Source: Chromatiales bacterium
Lineage (GTDB): Bacteria; Pseudomonadota; Gammaproteobacteria; CAMYNG01
DNA length: 11,073 nt
Assembly (NCBI GenBank): GCA_027021685.1
Contig: JALUTW010000232.1
Span: forward strand, 1 to 11,073
Direction of reading: 5' to 3'
Positions 6,194 through 11,073 of this stretch are shown piece by piece. Under the pieces are notes generated by a model that was not told the DNA's origin, made no database searches, and saw nothing but the letters and a program-made list of their open reading frames with translations. Position numbers and translations under genes: made by a program. Each line of letters begins with the position of its first letter. Positions within the stretch are counted from its first letter, which is position 1.

Positions 6194-6384
6194 TCTGCCT
6201 TCGCCTTCTCTCTCAGGATGGTCTTGACCCGCGCAATGTTCCGCCGCACTTCGCGGAACTGGTGCGGGCGTACCCCCTGGTCGCTGCCCTTCTGCATCCG
6301 CAGGTTGAACTGCTCGCGCAGCAGGGCCATGAGCTCCTGGTTCAGCTCCTCGACGCTCTTTTTCCTCAGTTCTTCCGCTTTCAT
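6190..6384 (-). CDS. rpmC: 50S ribosomal protein L29
   Basis: The 64-residue product reads MKAEELRKKSVEELNQELMA and continues through LLREQFNLRMQKG (about 21-33) to VRRNIARVKTILREKAKAE, the two-helix hairpin of L29 (63 residues in E. coli). L29 sits beside L23 near the tunnel exit. I place the start at the ATG at 6382-6384, which overlaps the rplP TGA by 1 nt and gives the standard MKA N-terminus. A GTG one codon upstream (6385-6387) would add a single residue and cannot be excluded. The stop TGA overlaps the rpsQ ATG in ATGA, so rplP, rpmC and rpsQ form a tightly coupled trio. Confidence 0.96.
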   Translation of the reverse strand: MKAEELRKKSVEELNQELMALLREQFNLRMQKGSDQGVRPHQFREVRRNIARVKTILREKAKAE

Positions 6385-6797
6385 CACTGCACCGTCCGGG
6401 TCACGAACGCAGTCTTGACCGGCAGCTTGGCCGCGGCCAGGCGGAAGGCCTCGCGGGCCACCTCCTCGGAGACGCCCTCCATCTCGTAGAGCATCCGGCC
6501 CGGCTGGACCAGCGCCACCCAGTACTCGACGTTGCCCTTGCCCTTGCCCTGGCGGACCTCCAGCGGCTTTTGGGTGATGGGCTTGTCCGGGAAGATCCGG
6601 ATCCAGATCTTGCCGCCGCGCTTGATGTGGCGGGTCATGGCTCGCCGTGCGGCCTCGATCTGGCGCGCGGTGATGCGTCCGCGGGTCAGGGCCTTGAGCC
6701 CGAACTCACCGAAGCTCACCTTGTTGCCGCGCGTGGCCACGCCGCGGTTGCGCCCCTTCTGCTGTTTGCGGAACTTGGTCCGTTTTGGCTGCAGCAT
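6384..6797 (-). CDS. rplP: 50S ribosomal protein L16
   Basis: The 137-residue product begins MLQPKRTKFRKQQKGRNRG and contains GRITARQIEAARRAMTRHIK (about 40-59), KIWIRIFPDKPITQKPLEVR (about 63-82) and GKGKGNVEYWVALVQPGRML. L16 helps position tRNA between the A and P sites of the 50S subunit. R82 aligns with Arg81 of E. coli L16, the residue hydroxylated by RoxA/YcfD, so the substrate site is present. A strong AGGAG lies 9 nt upstream of the ATG, in the 20-nt spacer after rpsC. The TGA stop shares its last base with the rpmC ATG (TGATG). Confidence 0.98.
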   Translation of the reverse strand: MLQPKRTKFRKQQKGRNRGVATRGNKVSFGEFGLKALTRGRITARQIEAARRAMTRHIKRGGKIWIRIFPDKPITQKPLEVRQGKGKGNVEYWVALVQPGRMLYEMEGVSEEVAREAFRLAAAKLPVKTAFVTRTVQ

Positions 6798-6817
6798 CTC
6801 GCTGAACTCCTGGTTGC

Positions 6818-7483
6818 CTAGCTGGCGGCCGCGGCCTCGGCCTCTTCCTGGGCGCCGATGACCTCACCCTTGAAAATCCAGACCTTCACGCCGATGACCC
6901 CGTAGGTCGTCCGTGCCTCGGCGAACCCGTAGTCGATGTCGGCCCGCAGCGTGTGCAGGGGCACGCGGCCCTCACGGTACCATTCGGTGCGGGCGATCTC
7001 GGCGCCGTTGAGGCGGCCCGCCACCATGATCTTCACCCCCTGTGCGCCCAGGCGCATGGAGTTGGCCACCGCCCGCTTCATGGCCCGGCGGAACATGATG
7101 CGCCGCTCCAGCTGCTGGGCCACGCTCTCGGCCACGAGCTGCGCGTCCAGTTCCGGCTTGCGGATCTCCTCGATGTTGATGTGGACCTTGTTCAGACCCA
7201 TCATCCGCGCCACTTCCACCCGCAGCCGCTCGATGTCCTCGCCCTTCTTGCCGATCACCAGGCCGGGGCGGGCGGTGTGGATGGTCAGGTTGGCCTTGCC
7301 CGCGGTGCGCTCGATGGTGATGCGGCTGACCGAGGCCTGGGCCAGGCGCTTCTTCAGGAAGGCCCGCACCTCCAGGTCATTGTTCAGGTAGTCGGCATAG
7401 TCGCGGGAGCTGGCAAACCACTTGGAGTTCCAGTCCGTGACGATGCCGAGCCGCATGCCCGTTGGATGTACTTTCTGACCCAT
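6818..7483 (-). CDS. rpsC: 30S ribosomal protein S3
   Basis: The 221-residue product starts MGQKVHPTGMRLGIVTDWNS. It has a type II KH domain with PGLVIGKKGEDIERLR at about 73-88 (GKKG is the GXXG RNA-binding loop at 78-81) and the C-terminal domain with GVKIMVAGRLNGAEIARTEW (about 149-168) and VPLHTLRADIDYGFAEA. S3 lies at the mRNA entry channel of the 30S subunit and contributes to mRNA unwinding. It is about 12 residues shorter than E. coli S3 (233), ending in an Ala/Glu-rich tail; S3 tails vary widely between species. A GAGGG that overlaps the rplV stop is 7 nt from the ATG, which suggests coupling. Confidence 0.98.
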   Translation of the reverse strand: MGQKVHPTGMRLGIVTDWNSKWFASSRDYADYLNNDLEVRAFLKKRLAQASVSRITIERTAGKANLTIHTARPGLVIGKKGEDIERLRVEVARMMGLNKVHINIEEIRKPELDAQLVAESVAQQLERRIMFRRAMKRAVANSMRLGAQGVKIMVAGRLNGAEIARTEWYREGRVPLHTLRADIDYGFAEARTTYGVIGVKVWIFKGEVIGAQEEAEAAAAS

Positions 7484-7493
7484 CTCCCGGCCC

Positions 7494-7826
7494 TCAGTCG
7501 TCCGCCACGGTCACGGTGATGTGACTCGTGCGCTTGAGAATATGATTCACCCGGCCCTTGGCCCGCGGGCGCCAGCGGCGCAGGGTCCGGCCCTGGTCCA
7601 CGTAGATCCGAGCGACCTTGAGCTCATCCACGTCGGCGCCCTCGTTGTGCTCGGCGTTGGCGATGGCCGACTCCAGCACCTTCTTGATGATCCGGGCCGC
7701 CTTCTTGGGGCTGAAGGTCAGGATCTGCAGGGCCGACTCCACGGACTTGCCGCGGATCTGGTCCGCCACCAGCCGCGCCTTCTGCGGCGAGATGCGAACG
7801 TGCTTGAGACGTGCCGAGACTTCCAT
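7494..7826 (-). CDS. rplV: 50S ribosomal protein L22
   Basis: The 110-residue product matches the E. coli length exactly. It begins MEVSARLKHVRISPQKARLV with IRGKSVESALQILTF following, and has the exit-tunnel hairpin around TLRRWRPRAKGRVNHILKRT (81-100). L22 binds all domains of 23S rRNA and its hairpin lines the nascent peptide tunnel, where macrolide-resistance deletions occur in other bacteria; the loop here looks full length. The ATG is 10 nt downstream of the rpsS TAA, with AAGGGG overlapping that stop as Shine-Dalgarno. Its own TGA is 10 nt before rpsC and forms part of a GAGGG for that gene. Confidence 0.98.
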   Translation of the reverse strand: MEVSARLKHVRISPQKARLVADQIRGKSVESALQILTFSPKKAARIIKKVLESAIANAEHNEGADVDELKVARIYVDQGRTLRRWRPRAKGRVNHILKRTSHITVTVADD

Positions 7827-7836
7827 CGCTCACCCC

Positions 7837-8109
7837 TTACCTGGACTTCTTGTCCGCCGCGTGGCCCTTGAAGGTCCGCGTCGGCGCAAATTCACCCAGC
7901 TTGTGCCCCACCATGTTCTCGGTAATCAGCACCGGCACGTGCTGGCGGCCGTTGTGCACCGCGATGGTCAACCCGATCATCTCGGGCACGATCATCGAGC
8001 GGCGCGACCAGGTCTTGATGGGCCGCTTGCTGCCGGTGGCCTGCGCCTCCTCCACCTTTTTCATCAGGTGCAGATCGACGAAGGGTCCTTTTTTGATTGA
8101 ACGTGGCAC
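7837..8109 (-). CDS. rpsS: 30S ribosomal protein S19
   Basis: The 90-residue product reads (M)PRSIKKGPFVDLHLMKKVEE at the start and contains TWSRRSMIVPEMIGLTIAVH (about 33-52) and MVGHKLGEFAPTRTF (about 66-80), ending in GHAADKKSR. S19 binds the head of the 30S subunit with S13 and reaches towards the A-site finger of 23S rRNA. The start is a GTG at 8107-8109: no ATG gives the conserved PRSIKKGPF N-terminus, and the frame continues open upstream into rplB without homology. The upstream Shine-Dalgarno is weak (GAGAG about 8 nt away). The stop TAA is followed by GGGG, which serves rplV. Confidence 0.97.
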   Translation of the reverse strand: MPRSIKKGPFVDLHLMKKVEEAQATGSKRPIKTWSRRSMIVPEMIGLTIAVHNGRQHVPVLITENMVGHKLGEFAPTRTFKGHAADKKSR

Positions 8110-8153
8110 GGTCTGTACTCTCTGGTCGTCTGTTCCGGTTGGCCTCGATCCGC

Positions 8154-8981
<828 letters not shown>

Positions 8982-9006
8982 ACCTGCAATCCCGTGTCGC
9001 TGCGGC

Positions 9007-9303
9007 TTACTCGGCGGCCGCGAAGTTGATGTCCTGGCCCTCCGCCAGGCGGACGTAGGCCTTCTTCCAGTTCTTGCGCCGGCCCGGCACCCACCGGTGC
9101 ATCTTGCGCTTGCCCTTGACGTTGGCCACCTGGACCTTCTCCACGGTGACGTTGAACAGGGTCTCCACCGCCTTCTTGATCTCGGGCTTGGTGGCATCCA
9201 CCGCCACCTTGAACACCACCTGGTTGGCCTTGTCGCCGGCCAGGGTGCTTTTCTCGGAGATGACCGGCTCGAGCAGGATCTTCAGCAGGCGTTCCTGGTT
9301 CAT
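9007..9303 (-). CDS. rplW: 50S ribosomal protein L23
   Basis: The 98-residue product begins MNQERLLKILLEPVISEKST and continues with VDATKPEIKKAVETLFNVTV (about 35-54) and the basic loop VKGKRKMHRWVPGRRKNWKKA (about 62-82; shown here only as a marker of the L23 fold). The E. coli protein has 100 residues. L23 sits at the exit of the nascent peptide tunnel and is the docking site for trigger factor and signal recognition particle. The ATG overlaps the TGA of rplD in ATGA; longer in-frame extensions run inside rplD and do not look like L23. A 25-nt spacer separates it from rplB. Confidence 0.97.
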   Translation of the reverse strand: MNQERLLKILLEPVISEKSTLAGDKANQVVFKVAVDATKPEIKKAVETLFNVTVEKVQVANVKGKRKMHRWVPGRRKNWKKAYVRLAEGQDINFAAAE

Positions 9304-9920
9304 GCCAGCATCTCCTCCAGCTTCTTGAGCGCATCCACCGTGATCAGGACCTTGTCGTGCTTGATGAGCAGCACCGGGTCCACCGCGGCGGCCTCGCTCA
9401 GCCCCACCTTGAACAGGTTGCGCGCAGCCAGCCACAGGTTCTCGTTCATGGCCTCGACCACGATGAGCACGTCATCCAGCCCGAGGGCCTTGAGCTTCTC
9501 CACCAGCAGCCTGGTCCTGGGGGCGTCGAGCTCCAGCTTGTCCACCACCACCAGCCGGTCCTGGCGGGCCAGCTCGGAGACAATGGACCGCATGGCCGCG
9601 CGGTACATCTTCTTGTTGACCTTCTGCTTCCAGCTCTGGGGCTTGGCCGCGAAGGTCTTGCCGCCGCCGCGCCACAGCGGGCTGCGGATGGAGCCCACGC
9701 GGGCGCGGCCGGTGCCCTTCTGGCGCCAGGGCTTGGCCCCGCCACCGCGCACCTCGGACCGGGTCTTCTGGGCCCGCGTGCCCGCCCGGCCGCCGGCCAG
9801 GTAGGCAGTCACCACCTGGTGCACCAGGGGCTCGTTGAACTCGCGCCCGAAGGCGGTATCGGACACCTCCACCTTCTTGCTGGAGACCTTGCCCGTGGCT
9901 GTGGTCAGTGTCAGCTCCAT
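9300..9920 (-). CDS. rplD: 50S ribosomal protein L4
   Basis: The 206-residue product has the L4/L1e signature: FNEPLVHQVVTAYLAG at about 28-43, then the basic loop GGAKPWRQKGTGRARVGSIR at about 60-79 that extends towards the peptide exit tunnel. It also has the KKMYRAAM and SELARQDRLVVV segments and ends in KKLEEMLA. L4 is an early 23S rRNA binder. In E. coli it also represses the S10 operon by acting on its leader RNA; no comparable leader is visible between tuf and rpsJ here, so such feedback is uncertain in this organism. The ATG lies 3 nt after the rplC TAA, and the TGA stop overlaps the rplW ATG in an ATGA quartet, so all three genes are probably translationally coupled. Confidence 0.98.
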   Translation of the reverse strand: MELTLTTATGKVSSKKVEVSDTAFGREFNEPLVHQVVTAYLAGGRAGTRAQKTRSEVRGGGAKPWRQKGTGRARVGSIRSPLWRGGGKTFAAKPQSWKQKVNKKMYRAAMRSIVSELARQDRLVVVDKLELDAPRTRLLVEKLKALGLDDVLIVVEAMNENLWLAARNLFKVGLSEAAAVDPVLLIKHDKVLITVDALKKLEEMLA

Positions 9921-9923
9921 CGC

Positions 9924-10568
9924 TTACCCCTTTGCCTTCACTGCCGGGCGGACGATGACGTCCCCGCCCCGCGCCCCGGGCACCGCGCCCTTGACCAGCA
10001 GCAGGTTGCGCTCGGCGTCCACGCGCACCACCTCGAGGTTCTGCATGGTACGCCGCACCGCACCCATGTGCCCGGCCATGCGCTTGCCCTTGAACACGCG
10101 GCCCGGGGTCTGGTTCTGGCCGATGGACCCCGGCGCCCGGTGGGACAGCGAGTTGCCGTGGGTGGCGTCCTGGGTGCGGAAGTGATGCCGCTTGACGTTA
10201 CCGGCAAAGCCCTTGCCGATGCTGGTGCCGGTGACGTCCACCTTCTGGCCCGGGGTGAAGATCTCCACCGTGATCTCGGCGCCCGGCTCCAGGTCGGCGC
10301 CCTCCTCGCCCTCGAGGCGGAACTCCCACAGCCCGCGCCCGGCCTCAATACCGGCCTTGGCGAAATGGCCGGCCAGCGGCCTGGTCACGCGGGAGGCCCG
10401 GCGGGTGCCGGTGGTCACCTGCACCGCCCGGTACCCGTCCCGGTCCTCGGTCTTGACCTGGGCCACACGGTTGGGCTGGACCTCGATCACCGTGACCGGC
10501 AGCGAGGTGCCGTCCTCGGTGAACACCCGGCTCATGCCCAGCTTGCGACCTACGATTCCCAAAGGCAT
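9924..10568 (-). CDS. rplC: 50S ribosomal protein L3
   Basis: The 214-residue product opens MPLGIVGRKLGMSRVFTEDG, which is the L3 N-terminus, and carries GHFAKAGIEAGRGLWEF at about 67-83. The loop motif RTQDATHGNSLSHRAPGSIG lies at about 131-150, followed directly by QNQTPG. L3 is an early 23S rRNA binder whose central loop approaches the peptidyl transferase centre. Q153 in GQNQTPG corresponds to Gln150 of E. coli L3, which is N5-methylated by PrmB, so modification is possible but not shown. It is about five residues longer than the E. coli protein (209). The start chosen at 10568 gives the family N-terminus and has GGGA about 8 nt upstream. The in-frame extension to 10637 overlaps rpsJ and adds an unrelated sequence. 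Only 3 nt separate it from rplD. Confidence 0.98.
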   Translation of the reverse strand: MPLGIVGRKLGMSRVFTEDGTSLPVTVIEVQPNRVAQVKTEDRDGYRAVQVTTGTRRASRVTRPLAGHFAKAGIEAGRGLWEFRLEGEEGADLEPGAEITVEIFTPGQKVDVTGTSIGKGFAGNVKRHHFRTQDATHGNSLSHRAPGSIGQNQTPGRVFKGKRMAGHMGAVRRTMQNLEVVRVDAERNLLLVKGAVPGARGGDVIVRPAVKAKG

Positions 10569-10608
10569 TGCTTTCTTCCCGGTTTCGCTCGTTTGCGCCC
10601 GCGCCGCC

Positions 10609-10923
10609 TCACTGCAGCTTGATCTGGACGTCCACACCCGCGGCCAGATCCAGCTTCATGAGCGCATCCACCGTCTTGTCCGTGGGATCCACGATGTCCA
10701 TCAGGCGCTTGTGGGTCCGGATCTCGTACTGGTCCCGGGCATCCTTGTTCACGTGCGGCGAGATCAGGACCGTGTAGCGCTCCTTGCGCGTGGGCAGGGG
10801 GATGGGCCCCCGCACCTGGGCGCCGGTGCGCCGTGCGGTCTCGACGATCTCGCGCGCCGACTGATCGATCAGCCGGTGATCGAACGCCTTGAGACGGATA
10901 CGGATGTTCTGGTTCTTGGCCAT
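10609..10923 (-). CDS. rpsJ: 30S ribosomal protein S10
   Basis: The 104-residue product starts MAKNQNIRIRLKAFDHRLID and contains GPIPLPTRKERYTVLISPHV at about residues 39-58, the conserved S10 core and extended loop. The E. coli protein is 103 residues. S10 assembles into the head of the 30S subunit. In well-studied bacteria it also partners NusB in transcription antitermination, where it is called NusE. The ATG start is the only one giving the family N-terminus. A GGC-rich stretch about 8 nt upstream (AGGC) is a modest Shine-Dalgarno. It is the first gene of the S10 cluster, 21 nt after tuf and 40 nt before rplC. There is no room between tuf and rpsJ for a long S10 leader. Confidence 0.98.
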   Translation of the reverse strand: MAKNQNIRIRLKAFDHRLIDQSAREIVETARRTGAQVRGPIPLPTRKERYTVLISPHVNKDARDQYEIRTHKRLMDIVDPTDKTVDALMKLDLAAGVDVQIKLQ

Positions 10924-10944
10924 GAGTGTTTGCCTGTCAGCCCC

Positions 10945-11073
10945 TTACTCGATGATCTTGGTGACCACGCCGGCGCCGACGGTGCGCCCGCCCTCGCGAA
11001 TGGCAAAGCGCAGGCCTTCCTCCATCGCAATGGGCGCAATCAGCGATACCGTGAAGCTCACATTGTCTCCAGG
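10945..11073 (-). CDS. tuf: Elongation factor Tu, C-terminal end (partial)
   Basis: This is the last 42 codons and TAA stop of a gene whose 5' part lies beyond the right edge of the window. The visible peptide begins PGDNVSFTVSLIAP and continues through FAIREGGRTVGAGVVTKI before ending in IE. This is the hallmark end of domain III of EF-Tu, the GTPase that delivers aminoacyl-tRNA to the ribosomal A site. The GTPase domain itself is not in view. It lies just upstream of rpsJ with a 21-nt spacer, the arrangement of genomes in which the str operon (rpsL-rpsG-fusA-tuf) runs directly into the S10 operon. Whether a second tuf copy exists elsewhere cannot be seen. Identification is very secure from the conserved C-terminus. 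Confidence 0.97.
   Translation of the reverse strand, partial: PGDNVSFTVSLIAPIAMEEGLRFAIREGGRTVGAGVVTKIIE

Noticed and set aside
9357..10622. A 421-codon open frame on the plus strand, antisense to rplD and rplC
   Set aside because: Same composition signature and no family match; it mirrors the conserved L4 and L3 genes.

Overview
The window is one long minus-strand block of the bacterial translation supercluster (str/S10/spc/alpha), read from high to low coordinates. It holds the 3' end of tuf (EF-Tu), then the complete S10 operon genes rpsJ-rplC-rplD-rplW-rplB-rpsS-rplV-rpsC-rplP-rpmC-rpsQ, then the complete spc operon genes rplN-rplX-rplE-rpsN-rpsH-rplF-rplR-rpsE-rpmD-rplO-secY-rpmJ, and finally the 5' part of rpsM, the first gene of the alpha operon. 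Nothing convincing is coded on the plus strand; the long plus-strand frames are GC-driven shadows of the ribosomal protein genes.

The organism is probably a high-GC gammaproteobacterium. Almost every product aligns from end to end with my recollection of the Escherichia coli protein, with close to the same length (L2 275 aa, L5 179, L18 117, L22 110, S8 130, S14 101). S14 is the long form without a complete zinc knuckle, and gene order and gene content match the gammaproteobacterial arrangement. The GC-rich coding sequence hints at a lineage such as Chromatiales/Ectothiorhodospiraceae, but that placement is a guess from general similarity.

Layout: the genes are packed tightly. Four boundaries overlap or abut (rplD/rplW share 4 nt, rplP/rpmC 1 nt, rpmC/rpsQ 4 nt, rplO/secY 0 nt) and the other spacers up to rpmJ are 3-44 nt. 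Several spacers place a Shine-Dalgarno sequence on or next to the preceding stop codon, which suggests translational coupling. The only substantial non-coding stretch is the 103-nt rpmJ-rpsM spacer. It contains a near-consensus sigma70 promoter (TTGAGA, 17 nt, TATGAT) with a GC-rich discriminator, followed by two small hairpins before the rpsM Shine-Dalgarno. This is the expected position of the alpha operon promoter and of the S4-responsive leader known from E. coli. By contrast, tuf and rpsJ are only 21 nt apart, so there is no room between them for an E. coli-like S10 promoter and L4-responsive leader.

Together the genes supply structural proteins for both ribosomal subunits, the translocation channel SecY, and EF-Tu. 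I did not find a previously undescribed system here. The findings are modest observations on regulation and gene boundaries in an otherwise highly conserved region.
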